Positions 34,956-42,995 of a stretch of 58,768 nucleotides of DNA are shown here, one piece after another (the stretch's first letter is position 1; each line of letters starts with the position of its first letter). A program made the translations under genes and the position numbers. Origin of the DNA: Clostridiales bacterium (GTDB lineage Bacteria; Bacillota; Clostridia; Lachnospirales; Cellulosilyticaceae); assembly GCA_019418225.1 (NCBI GenBank), contig DYCF01000028.1:1-58768 (forward strand). The letters are read 5' to 3'. A model generated the notes under the pieces. That model saw nothing but the letters and a program-made list of their open reading frames with translations, searched no databases and was not told where the DNA came from.

Positions 34956-35168
34956 ATGGAGCAGAAGCAGTATGTTTGTCCAAAATGTGGTAATCAACAC
35001 TATGAATCAGATCAATTTCAAGCAACAGGTGGAAACTTTGCAAAGATATTTGATATTCAAAACAAAAAATTTGTAACAGTAAGTTGTAAAAGATGCGGTT
35101 ATACAGAATTATATAAAGCACAATCTAGTGATGGCTGGGATATTTTAGATTTTCTTATTGGTAATTAA
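34956..35168 (+). CDS. Zinc-ribbon nucleic-acid-binding-type protein (70 aa)
   Basis: GGGGAG precedes the ATG. The 70 residues contain two CxxC knuckles, VCPKCGNQHY and VSCKRCGYTELYK, spaced about 35 residues apart, forming a single zinc ribbon. A FATGGNFAKIF-like loop (QATGGNFAKIFDIQ) lies between them, and a GWDILDFLIGN tail follows. This layout matches a widespread family of predicted nucleic-acid-binding zinc-ribbon proteins in Firmicutes. No enzymatic domain is present. Precise role unknown. Confidence 0.72.
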   Translation: MEQKQYVCPKCGNQHYESDQFQATGGNFAKIFDIQNKKFVTVSCKRCGYTELYKAQSSDGWDILDFLIGN

Positions 35169-35173
35169 TTGGA

Positions 35174-35217
35174 AAATAGCCCCTTAGGGATTTAATCAAA
35201 TCTCTAAGGGGCTATTT
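35174..35217. terminator. Bidirectional terminator between the zinc-ribbon and ABC-F genes
   Basis: A 20-bp stem (35174-35193 with 35198-35217, one G-T pair) around AATC. It has A- and T-rich edges and sits between convergent genes. Confidence 0.8.
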
Positions 35218-35227
35218 GTTATTAATA

Positions 35228-36994
35228 TTAAAATAATTTAATAAGTGCTTCTAAATCTTCGCATAAGCCTTTGGCAAGTGTAAAGTTATTGTCTTTTAAG
35301 GCAAAGGCAATCTTTGTTTCTAATGCTTTTTTCTTTTGTTCTAGTTCTAAATAATCTTTATCAAAATGTTTTGCGTAGATCATTTGTCTAAACTTACGCA
35401 TACGGATTTTACGAATTGTTTTATTATCGATGATTAAGGCATAATCCATACAGTTTACGATAGAATAGAAATCATGAGAAATCATAACAACAGCACCTTT
35501 ATAATCTGAAATTGCTTTTTCTAGAGCAAGTTGTGCATAAGTATCTAAATGGCTTGTTGGTTCATCAAGAAGTAATAAATCAGTTTTCGTTGTAGCAATT
35601 TTAGCGATTTGAAGGATATTTTTCTCACCACCAGATAAAGCACTGATTTTTTGATTAAGGTTGTCTCGGTTAAAGCCATAGCTTGAAAGATATCTTCTAA
35701 CTTCTAACATAGTTTCAAAACCTGCAGCAAGGAACTCCTCAAGGACTGTATGGTCCTCATTAAGCATTTCACCTTGGCGTTGAGAAAGATATGCAACGTT
35801 CATATCTTCTTGAATCCAAATGGCATTATGATTATTTTTGAAGATTTCACGTAGTAAAGTTGTTTTACCTGTTCCATTCTCACCAATAAGGGCCACTTTA
35901 TCTGTTTTTTTAATTTCAAAGTTAATATCTTCAAGAAGTGTTTCATCAAAGGCAACGCCATAACCAGTTACTTTTAAGATAGGTGTTTCTTCAACTACAG
36001 CTTCTTCTAAGTCAGGGGTTACTTCACATTGTACTTCAAATCGGATATTAGGTTGCTTAATATAAACAAATGGTGCTTTGATTCTACGTGCTTCTAAACG
36101 TTCTTGAATTTTAACTCTAGCTTTAAGCGCTTTACCTCTAGCGGCTTCAGCATTATTTGTAGCAGCCTCACGGAGTTTTTCAATTAAGCGAGCATTTCTT
36201 TCGATTTCGTCTGTGTCAGCTTGTGCCAGTTCTTGAAGTTCCACTTTTTTTGCAAGAAGTGAGAAGTTATAGTCAATATAGCTGCCATCAAATTCTTGAA
36301 GTTCTTTATTTTCGAGGTGAAGAATTTTATTAAAGCAGTGATTTAATAAATAGCGATTATGTGTAATGACAAGTATTGTACCTTTGTGCGTATTAATAAG
36401 GTTTTTTAATGAATTTAAGTTTTCAAAGTCTAAGAATACATCTGGCTCATCCATAATTAATAAATCAGGCTTTGTAAGCATTTCTTTAATAACTTGAACA
36501 AGTTTAAATTCACCACCACTTAATTCAGAAATCATAAGATCTTTATGTTTCATAAGGTCAGCTAAATTTAATTTCTTATTGATATTACTTTCAAAATCAT
36601 CACCACCAAGGGCTTCATAGGCATCGAAAGTTTCTTGATATCTTTCAAGCAATTCATCAAGTTCAGTAGCTGTTTCCATTTCGGTACAAATGGTAGCAAG
36701 CTCAGTTTGTAACTTAATGCAGTCACTCGCAATATATTCAAATACAGTTGTTTCTTTTGTTTTATTAGCATCAGGAAATTGACTAACATAACCTATTTTG
36801 CAATTAGGCATAACTTCTAAGGAACCTTCAAACATATATTTTTCCGGATCCATTATAAGATCAATTAGTGTACTTTTACCACTACCACTTACACCAATAA
36901 AAGCACAATGCTGTCCTTCTTCTAATGTAAATGAAATTTGATGATAGAGTTCTTTTTGTGGAAAGCCATAAGATAAGTTTTCAATTTTTATCAT
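35228..36994 (-). CDS. ABC-F family ribosome-associated ATPase (possible antibiotic-resistance type)
   Basis: A 588-residue soluble tandem ABC ATPase with no membrane domain. The ATG at 36994 is preferred (AAAGGT about 8 bases upstream); an in-frame ATG at 37048 would place the start inside the leader hairpin. First nucleotide domain: Walker A GVSGSGKS (34-41), signature LSGGEFK, Walker B LLIMDEPDVFL. Second: GENGTGKT (371-378), LSGGEKN, LLLLDEPTSHLD. A charged linker and coiled coil separate them, and a short coiled C-terminal tail follows. ABC-F proteins enter the E site and rescue stalled or drug-bound ribosomes. The upstream promoter plus leader terminator resembles inducible resistance ABC-F genes (VmlR- or Lmo0919-like) more than housekeeping EttA/Uup. 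Confidence 0.85.
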   Translation of the reverse strand: MIKIENLSYGFPQKELYHQISFTLEEGQHCAFIGVSGSGKSTLIDLIMDPEKYMFEGSLEVMPNCKIGYVSQFPDANKTKETTVFEYIASDCIKLQTELATICTEMETATELDELLERYQETFDAYEALGGDDFESNINKKLNLADLMKHKDLMISELSGGEFKLVQVIKEMLTKPDLLIMDEPDVFLDFENLNSLKNLINTHKGTILVITHNRYLLNHCFNKILHLENKELQEFDGSYIDYNFSLLAKKVELQELAQADTDEIERNARLIEKLREAATNNAEAARGKALKARVKIQERLEARRIKAPFVYIKQPNIRFEVQCEVTPDLEEAVVEETPILKVTGYGVAFDETLLEDINFEIKKTDKVALIGENGTGKTTLLREIFKNNHNAIWIQEDMNVAYLSQRQGEMLNEDHTVLEEFLAAGFETMLEVRRYLSSYGFNRDNLNQKISALSGGEKNILQIAKIATTKTDLLLLDEPTSHLDTYAQLALEKAISDYKGAVVMISHDFYSIVNCMDYALIIDNKTIRKIRMRKFRQMIYAKHFDKDYLELEQKKKALETKIAFALKDNNFTLAKGLCEDLEALIKLF

Positions 36995-37017
36995 AGTAAT
37001 ACCTTTCTGTATCATAG

Positions 37018-37045
37018 AAAAAGAGCTTATAAAAATAAGCTCTTT
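37018..37045 (-). promoter_or_regulatory. Leader terminator/attenuator of the ABC-F gene
   Basis: On the minus strand AAAGAGCTTAT, a TTTT loop and ATAAGCTCTTT form an 11-bp hairpin running into TTTTTC. It lies downstream of the gene's own promoter and 24 bases upstream of its ATG. The divergent neighbour excludes it as a terminator of another gene. Confidence 0.65.
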
Positions 37046-37083
37046 CATACATTATTTCTATATTCTTTTAATTTGTTGTTAGT

Positions 37084-37112
37084 AGTATAACATTTTTTAC
37101 GTGTACTTTCAA
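37084..37112 (-). promoter_or_regulatory. Promoter of the ABC-F gene
   Basis: On the minus strand TTGAAA (37112-37107), exactly 17 bases, then TATACT (37089-37084). Transcription would start near 37077, about 30 bases before the leader hairpin. Confidence 0.7.
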
Positions 37113-37342
37113 TTATTTCATATCTGGAATTTCATTGAAAAGATTAACATATATAAATGAAAAGATGTAGTAGTGTAGCGAGAGTAGTGGTATAATACAT
37201 ATTACTCAAATAAGTAATTAATCAGCTAAAAAATCTTATATACTAAAAACCTATTTTACATCTAGGGAAGGCGAACTATTATACAAGGCCTCGAATAATG
37301 AGGTCAATAAAAGATTAATAAAATTATTTAAGGAGAAACCGT

Positions 37343-38185
37343 ATGAGTGATCAAAGTCAAACCTATTTTCCAAAAGAAAAATCATTAAAAGAACATATAC
37401 AACATTTAGAGAAAATGGGCTTAAAAGATGAGGAAATTAAAGCTGCTTATGAAGATGCCGTAATCCAAAGACAGGAAATCGTTATAAAGGGTATGGCAAA
37501 AGCGATGGAAGAAGATGGTTATAACATACTAGTTGAAGATATTGCAAGATTTTTAGATATTGATGAGAAACATGTACGATTTAATATAATACCCTATGTA
37601 GATTATATTGTAGCACCTCAAGGAGCTGTAGAATATTTTACTTTAGAGCATAGGACAGACATGCATTTTTTGGACATGCAAGTACAGAAATGGAAACGTA
37701 TTTTTATTAATCGAGAAAGTTTTTATAAGTATTTACAAGAATATCTGTATTTATGCTGTCCCTATACACGCCTAAAATGGAATGAACAACGCAATAAATA
37801 TGAGTCCTTAGGCGAGAGTTATATTGAGATGCCTTATACAAAGATTCTAGAGGCTAATTTAATTAGAAGCTGTAATGTAGCTTATATTATTAAAGAAAGA
37901 AAACGTGAAGAATTATTTAAAAGGACAGAAAAAGAGATTATAAAAGCTAGGGCGCTTAAACTTATAAGTCAAGAACGCCTTGAAGAAGAAATGGGTCATT
38001 TAAGAAAAACAATTAAACAAGTACAATTTGTTGTCAGTACACAGGAAATTAAGCAATTTTTAAAGAAGAATCAGTATGGTTATTATCAATTAAAATTATA
38101 TAAGAAAGATGCCGCAGAGCAAAGAGTAAAATCAGCTGTTTTATATTGGTTTTTAGAGGAAATGCCTAAGAATTGGTCTTACTAA
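37343..38185 (+). CDS. Hypothetical protein (280 aa)
   Basis: AAGGAGAAACC precedes the ATG at 37343. The product is soluble and charged. The N-terminus (SLKEHIQHLEKMGLKDEEIKAAYEDAVIQR) and the stretch LVEDIARFLDIDEKHVRFNI look like helical segments, possibly a helix-turn-helix for DNA binding. A middle part is rich in Tyr, Trp and Cys (YKYLQEYLYLCCPYTRLKW), and a long Lys/Glu coiled segment follows near 190-240. I do not recognise a family. It is divergent from the ABC-F gene and upstream of an ArsC-like gene with about 90 bases between. A DNA-binding role is only a guess. Confidence 0.7.
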   Translation: MSDQSQTYFPKEKSLKEHIQHLEKMGLKDEEIKAAYEDAVIQRQEIVIKGMAKAMEEDGYNILVEDIARFLDIDEKHVRFNIIPYVDYIVAPQGAVEYFTLEHRTDMHFLDMQVQKWKRIFINRESFYKYLQEYLYLCCPYTRLKWNEQRNKYESLGESYIEMPYTKILEANLIRSCNVAYIIKERKREELFKRTEKEIIKARALKLISQERLEEEMGHLRKTIKQVQFVVSTQEIKQFLKKNQYGYYQLKLYKKDAAEQRVKSAVLYWFLEEMPKNWSY

Positions 38186-38277
38186 AATAGCCATTATTTT
38201 CAATATAGCAATAATAAGTTATAATAAGAGATAAAGTATAGAAAGGAAATAGGTAAAAAAACCTAGCAAGTAAAGTC

Positions 38278-38619
38278 ATGAATATACAAATTTTTGGAAC
38301 AAAAAAATGTTTTGATACAAAAAAAGCAGAACGTTATTTTAAAGAACGTGGTGTAAAATATCAGTTTATTGATTTGAAAGAAAAAGGAATGAGTCAAGGT
38401 GAAATTAACAGTGTGAAACAAGCTGTAGGTGGTATAGAAGTAATGATTAATCCAAACTGCAAAGATAAGGAAGCTTTATCACGCATTCAGTTTGCATCTA
38501 ATGCAAATAAGGAAAAACGCGTGTTAGAATTTCCGCAACTTTTAAAAACGCCTATTGTACGTAATGGTAAACAAGCAACCATATGCTACACACCTGAGAT
38601 TTGGAAAACGTGGGAGTAA
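38278..38619 (+). CDS. ArsC/Spx-family thioredoxin-fold protein
   Basis: A 113-residue protein of the arsenate reductase-like (ArsC/YffB/Spx) family. Residues 1-25 read MNIQIFGTKKCFDTKKAERY, with the nucleophilic-position cysteine C11 and a positively charged helix. The C-terminal part has LLKTPIVRNGKQATICYTPE, the cis-Pro strand of the fold (TPIVR). There is no CxxC partner, so it is not a typical Spx redox switch. True arsenate reductase activity is doubtful because arsenic resistance genes are absent. It is followed 9 bases later by a YkgJ-like gene, suggesting a shared redox or metal role. The ribosome binding site is weak. Confidence 0.72.
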   Translation: MNIQIFGTKKCFDTKKAERYFKERGVKYQFIDLKEKGMSQGEINSVKQAVGGIEVMINPNCKDKEALSRIQFASNANKEKRVLEFPQLLKTPIVRNGKQATICYTPEIWKTWE

Positions 38620-38628
38620 GGAGAAACT

Positions 38629-39297
38629 ATGCACACAACAAGAACATTAGAGAACATTTCAGATGGGAAAATTTATGATGTAGAAGATATGGTAGCAGCA
38701 GATGCTGGTGGATGTAATGGATGTAGCGCCTGCTGTCATAATGTTGGTGATTTAGTGGCATTAACACCTTTTGATGCTTATGAGCTTGTTAATCATTTGA
38801 ACATATCATTTGATAGTTTATTAGGTGATAAGCTTGAACTTCATGAAGAAAATAAAATTTTACTGCCACACTTAAAAATGCAAGGAGCCACTAAACGTTG
38901 TAGTTTTTTAAATGCGGCAGGAAGATGTGAAATTCATAGTGCACGTCCTAATATCTGTCGTTTATTTCCACTTGGAAGAGTTTATGAGAAGGATGATTTT
39001 AAGTATTTCTTACAAGTAGGCAATTGTATGAAACCGAAGTTAGAAATGGTTCAGGTCAGACAATGGATTGGTATTAATAATTATGAAGCTAATAAAGCTA
39101 TGATTTTATCATGGCATCAGTTTATCAAAGCACTCGCATTCCGTCTTAAGTTCATAAGAGATGCTAAAGAATTAGAAGAGATTAATACCTATATACTAGA
39201 TAACTTTTATCGAATAACTATCGAGGAGAATCAAGACTTTTATACTGCGTTTACAAAGCAATTAGTACAAGCAAAAAGTCATTTAGGAATTATCTAG
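38629..39297 (+). CDS. YkgJ-family cysteine cluster protein
   Basis: A 222-residue protein with AAGGAG 6 bases before the ATG. The family signature is clear: GGCNGCSACCHN (C29, C32, C35, C36), then KRCSFLNAAGRCEIHSARPNICRLFPLG and VGNCMKP. This pattern binds zinc or an iron-sulfur cluster in the YkgJ/UPF0153 family, which has no established reaction. There are no membrane helices. It overlaps no neighbour but follows the ArsC-like gene by 9 bases, so the two probably form one transcript. Confidence 0.82.
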   Translation: MHTTRTLENISDGKIYDVEDMVAADAGGCNGCSACCHNVGDLVALTPFDAYELVNHLNISFDSLLGDKLELHEENKILLPHLKMQGATKRCSFLNAAGRCEIHSARPNICRLFPLGRVYEKDDFKYFLQVGNCMKPKLEMVQVRQWIGINNYEANKAMILSWHQFIKALAFRLKFIRDAKELEEINTYILDNFYRITIEENQDFYTAFTKQLVQAKSHLGII

Positions 39298-39553
39298 AAA
39301 ATATAATTTATTGCGCTGTATACATTTCTACAAATTTTTCACTGCACAAGGTATAAACTGTCAGTATCATTAGAGAATTAATAGAGGAGGAATGCATGGA
39401 AAAACAAAAGATATATTTTGGATAGTTGATAAAGAGAACTATAGCTTAACTTGTTTTTACTTCATAAGGCACATAATCTTTTGTTATTGCATACGATGAT
39501 ATATTGTAGAAATCAAAATAAGGCGTATAAAAAATAGATGGGAAGCGATGAAA
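39298..39553 (+). other. Intergenic region with a minimal ORF
   Basis: A strong AGAGGAGG is followed by ATG at about 39396, but the frame stops after nine codons (MEKQKIYFG). This looks like the start of a lost gene or a leader peptide. No other feature was seen. Confidence 0.35.
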
Positions 39554-39721
39554 ATGAAATTAAAATTTCAGTATGTTATAAGTGGTAAACTTAACAACTT
39601 TAAAGGTGAAGTCGTTGGGGAAGGTGAGAATTATGATGAAGCAATGCAAAATGCTTATAATACCCTGTGTACTGAAGAACATAATCAATTTTTAACAATT
39701 ACGTTTAAAAAAGTTGACTAA
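39554..39721 (+). CDS. Small hypothetical protein (55 aa)
   Basis: The ATG at 39554 (an alternative ATG lies two codons earlier) follows GGGAAG. The 55-residue product, MKLKFQYVISGKLNNFKGEV with a following GEGENYDEAMQNAYNTLCTE, reads as beta-hairpin, helix, strand (QFLTITFKKVD). It is soluble and of unknown family. A very long hairpin starts 10 bases after the stop. Its size and layout are similar to the 50-residue protein at 32392. Confidence 0.5.
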   Translation: MKLKFQYVISGKLNNFKGEVVGEGENYDEAMQNAYNTLCTEEHNQFLTITFKKVD

Positions 39722-39730
39722 TAATTTCAA

Positions 39731-39790
39731 AATAACCACGAAAGAAGGGGATAGATTTTTAGAAATCTATCCCCTTCTTTCGTGGTTATT
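39731..39790. terminator. 28-bp perfect hairpin after the 55-aa gene
   Basis: The arms 39731-39758 and 39763-39790 are perfectly complementary, with a TTAG loop. The run after the stem is AAAATATATG, so it lacks a classical T-run on the plus strand. It may still terminate, or act as a mobile or RNA-processing element. Confidence 0.6.
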
Positions 39791-39861
39791 AAAATATATG
39801 CTGTCATTTCTAGTTTATGACGCGTTACTCAAAATCATATAGACTAAATATACTAAGAAAA

Positions 39862-39890
39862 TTGTCATATTGTTAACTTACTGGTATGAT
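39862..39890 (+). promoter_or_regulatory. Promoter of the GTPase-NYN fusion gene
   Basis: TTGTCA (39862-39867), exactly 17 bases, TATGAT (39885-39890); expected start near 39897, about 58 bases before the ATG. No leader hairpin was seen between them. Confidence 0.6.
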
Positions 39891-39954
39891 AAGAATAGAA
39901 CAAATGAAAATAATAAGAGATAGATTAACAAAGGTGAAGGATTTGAAATAGTAT

Positions 39955-42636
39955 ATGAAAAAATTAGTCATTGGAATATTAGCCCATGTAGATGCGGGTA
40001 AAACGACGTTATCAGAAAGTATGTTGTACTTAAGTGGCAAAATTAGAAAGTTAGGGCGTGTTGATAATAAAGATGCTTATTTGGACACTTATGAATTAGA
40101 GAAATCCAGAGGGATTACAATCTTTTCTAAACAAGCCATGTTTGAAATAAATGAAACACAAATTACATTATTAGATACACCAGGTCACGTGGACTTTTCG
40201 GCAGAGATGGAACGAACACTTCAGGTATTAGACTATGCTATTTTAGTTGTAAGCGGTGCTGATGGTGTACAAGGTCATACGCAGACGTTATGGCGGTTAC
40301 TCAAGACATATCAGATTCCTGTCTTTATATTTATCAATAAAATGGACCAAAGTGGAACAGATAAGGAAAAATTAATGTTAGAACTTCAGAAACGTTTACA
40401 CGAGGGATGTACTGAATTTGCTCTGGAAAATGAGGAGACTTTATATGACCATTTGGCGATGTGTGATGAAACACTTATGGAACTTTATTTAGAAAATGGT
40501 AATATTGAACGACCTTATATTATAAAAGCTATTAAAGAAAGAAAAGTTTTCCCTTGTTTCTTTGGTTCAGCTTTAAAATTAGAAGGCGTTGAATCCTTTA
40601 TGCAAGGCATTGTAAAGTATACAAAAGAGCCTGTTTATGGTGAAGCATTTGGTGCTAAGGTTTTTAAAATAGCACGTGATGAACAAGGTAATCGCTTAAC
40701 TTATATGAAAGTAACAGGAGGTAACCTTAAAGTAAAAACAGCATTAACGAATGCCCCTCAAGGAGAGCTGTTTAAAGGAAGTTTAGAAAATGTTTGGGAA
40801 GAGAAAGTTAATCAAATTCGCTTATATTCAGGACAAAAATTTGAAGCAGTTAATGAAGTAGATGCCGGAACGATATGTGCAGTAACAGGTCTTAGTGAGA
40901 CATGGCCTGGAGAAGGCCTAGGGATAGAACAAACTTCTAGTAGTCCTATTTTAGAACCTGTTTTATCTTATCAAATTATATTACCAGAAGGCTGCGATCC
41001 AAGAACAATATTACCTAAATTACGTCAATTAGAAGAAGAAGAACCTGAATTGCATATTGTCTGGGATGAACACTTACAAGAAATTCAAGCTCAGATTATG
41101 GGAGAAGTACAAATAGAGATTTTGCAAAGTTTAATACGTGAACGATTTGGTGTAGAAGTATCTTTTGACTCTGGGACAATTCTTTATAAAGAAACAATAG
41201 CAAATACAGTGGAAGGGGTAGGTCATTTTGAGCCGCTGCGTCATTATGCAGAAGTGCATGTCATGCTAGAGCCAGGTAAACCGGGCAGCGGAGTACAGTT
41301 TGCAGTGAATTGTAGTGAAGATATTTTAGAGAAAAACTGGCAACGTTTAATACTCACACATCTAGAGGAAAAACAACATCGAGGCGTATTAACTGGTGCT
41401 TATATCACTGATATAAAAATCACATTAGTTTCAGGGCGTGCACATAAAAAGCATACAGAAGGTGGTGATTTTAGAGAAGCCACTTATCGTGCTGTGCGTC
41501 AAGGACTTAAAGAAGCTAACTCAATTCTATTAGAACCTTTTTATGCGTTTCAATTAGAAATTCCAGAAAAAATGGTGGGCCGTGCCATGACTGATGTTGA
41601 AAAAATGCATGGTACTTGCGAGATTACACAGACAGATGGTGAAATATCAATCCTAACAGGAAGTGCACCTGTGGTGACGATGCGTAATTATCAAAAAGAA
41701 GTCATTGCCTATACGAAAGGTCATGGACGACTATTCTGTAGTTTAAAAGGCTATGAACCATGTCATAATGCAGAAGAAGTCATTGCAAATATCGCTTATG
41801 ATTCAGAGAGAGATATTGAAAATCCGACAGGTTCTGTCTTTTGTGCACATGGTTCAGGGTTCTTGGTAAATTGGAATGAAGTAAAAGATTATATGCATCT
41901 CGAAAGCTGCTTGCAGCCTAATAAAGAAAATCCATCAGGTGAAGTCATACGTACACAAGAAATATTTGAAGAAGAAAAGTGGATTGGTTTAGAAGAGATT
42001 GACCAAATTCTTAATAAGACTTTTTATGCTAATCAAGGTGAAAAATCAGCATGGAAAAAAAGAAAAACAGCACGTGAAAGTTACTATGAACCAGTACAAC
42101 GAAGTAGTAGCATTAAAGAAGTAAGAGAAGAATACTTACTCGTAGATGGATACAATATCATTTTTGCCTGGGATAATTTAAAAGAATTGGCAGCTGAAAA
42201 TATGGATGGTGCTAGAATCAAGCTACTAGATGCACTTTGTAACTATCAAGGAATTAGAAAGTGCCAAATTATAGCTGTATTTGATGCATATCGTGTACAA
42301 GGGCATCGTACTGAAATTATGGATTACCACAATATTCATGTGGTGTATACTAAAGAAGCTGAAACAGCTGACCATTATATTGAGAAATTTGCACATGAAA
42401 ATCGTGAAAAGTATAATGTCACTGTTGCAACATCTGATGGCTTAGAACAAGTTATTATTCGTGGTAAAGGTTGTAGATTGCTATCAGCTAGAGAGCTAAG
42501 GGAAGAAATGGAATATGCCAATAAAAAGATATTAGAAGATTATAAAGAAAAACAAGTGATAGAACGTAATTATTTATTAGAGTCACTCTCAGAGGATTTA
42601 AGAAATCAGATAGAAGAACTTCGTAAACAAGAGTAG
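39955..42636 (+). CDS. TetM/EF-G-like translational GTPase fused to a Rae1/YacP-type NYN endoribonuclease
   Basis: An 893-residue protein. Residues 1-240 are a translational GTPase domain: AHVDAGKTTLSES (P-loop, 10-22), DTPGHVDFSAEMERTL (G3, 74-89), NKMDQ (128-132), GSALK. Domains II-V follow to about 660, in TetM/TetO layout rather than EF-G. After a basic linker (WKKRKTARESYYEP), residues about 725-860 form an NYN/PIN-like domain: LLVDGYNIIFAW (D731), IIAVFDAYRVQG, VVYTKEAETADHYIEKFA, VTVATSDGLEQ, LLSARELREE. These match B. subtilis Rae1 (YacP), the ribosomal A-site mRNA endonuclease, and keep its acidic residues. A helical tail ends the protein. TetM alone is about 640 residues. The likely role is ribosome rescue or drug response coupled to A-site mRNA cleavage. 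The ATG is 14 bases after AAGGTGAAGG. Confidence 0.9.
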   Translation: MKKLVIGILAHVDAGKTTLSESMLYLSGKIRKLGRVDNKDAYLDTYELEKSRGITIFSKQAMFEINETQITLLDTPGHVDFSAEMERTLQVLDYAILVVSGADGVQGHTQTLWRLLKTYQIPVFIFINKMDQSGTDKEKLMLELQKRLHEGCTEFALENEETLYDHLAMCDETLMELYLENGNIERPYIIKAIKERKVFPCFFGSALKLEGVESFMQGIVKYTKEPVYGEAFGAKVFKIARDEQGNRLTYMKVTGGNLKVKTALTNAPQGELFKGSLENVWEEKVNQIRLYSGQKFEAVNEVDAGTICAVTGLSETWPGEGLGIEQTSSSPILEPVLSYQIILPEGCDPRTILPKLRQLEEEEPELHIVWDEHLQEIQAQIMGEVQIEILQSLIRERFGVEVSFDSGTILYKETIANTVEGVGHFEPLRHYAEVHVMLEPGKPGSGVQFAVNCSEDILEKNWQRLILTHLEEKQHRGVLTGAYITDIKITLVSGRAHKKHTEGGDFREATYRAVRQGLKEANSILLEPFYAFQLEIPEKMVGRAMTDVEKMHGTCEITQTDGEISILTGSAPVVTMRNYQKEVIAYTKGHGRLFCSLKGYEPCHNAEEVIANIAYDSERDIENPTGSVFCAHGSGFLVNWNEVKDYMHLESCLQPNKENPSGEVIRTQEIFEEEKWIGLEEIDQILNKTFYANQGEKSAWKKRKTARESYYEPVQRSSSIKEVREEYLLVDGYNIIFAWDNLKELAAENMDGARIKLLDALCNYQGIRKCQIIAVFDAYRVQGHRTEIMDYHNIHVVYTKEAETADHYIEKFAHENREKYNVTVATSDGLEQVIIRGKGCRLLSARELREEMEYANKKILEDYKEKQVIERNYLLESLSEDLRNQIEELRKQE

Positions 42637-42669
42637 GAAGAATAGAAAGAAGATATATTTGAATCAGAG

Positions 42670-42852
42670 ATGACAGAAAACACCCTTTTTAAATCCGAAG
42701 CATTTTTAAAAGCTTATTCAGAGGCTAATCCTACGGGGCGTCCTGCACATAAAGGAGAATTAAATGGGACGATTTTATACTTCTCAAGTGATGCATCTAG
42801 TTATGTTCAAGGACAATATATTATTGTAGATGGTGGAATCGCTATTGTTTAA
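42670..42852 (+). pseudogene. C-terminal remnant of a short-chain dehydrogenase/reductase
   Basis: The 60-codon frame encodes NPTGRPAHKGELNGTILYFS and SDASSYVQGQYIIVDGG, which is exactly the C-terminal segment of SDR enzymes of the gluconate 5-dehydrogenase/KduD type (PxGRxGxPEE...FLaSdaSsyvtGq...VDGG). The cofactor-binding and catalytic regions (about 190 residues) are absent upstream, which is occupied by the GTPase gene. No ribosome binding site is visible. It is a decayed gene end rather than a small protein. Confidence 0.75.
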
Positions 42853-42929
42853 ATGGTAATCAAATTTAGGTTAATGTGCAGAAATATGTTGACAATACTT
42901 GGGGGAATGGGTGTATAGTAATATTATGC

Positions 42930-42968
42930 AAAGGTGCATGCTACATTGAGTGGCATGTGCCTTTTTTG
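42930..42968 (+). terminator. Terminator upstream of sdaAB
   Basis: AAGGTGCATGC pairs imperfectly (with G-T pairs) with GGCATGTGCCTT, followed by six T residues. It closes the preceding remnant or transcript. Confidence 0.7.
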
Positions 42969-42995
42969 TTTTTATAAGTAGGAGATGATATAGCG

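Noticed and set aside
36994..37048. Longer start of the ABC-F protein at 37048
   Set aside because: It lies within the leader terminator hairpin, has no RBS, and adds residues before the normal ABC-F N-terminus.
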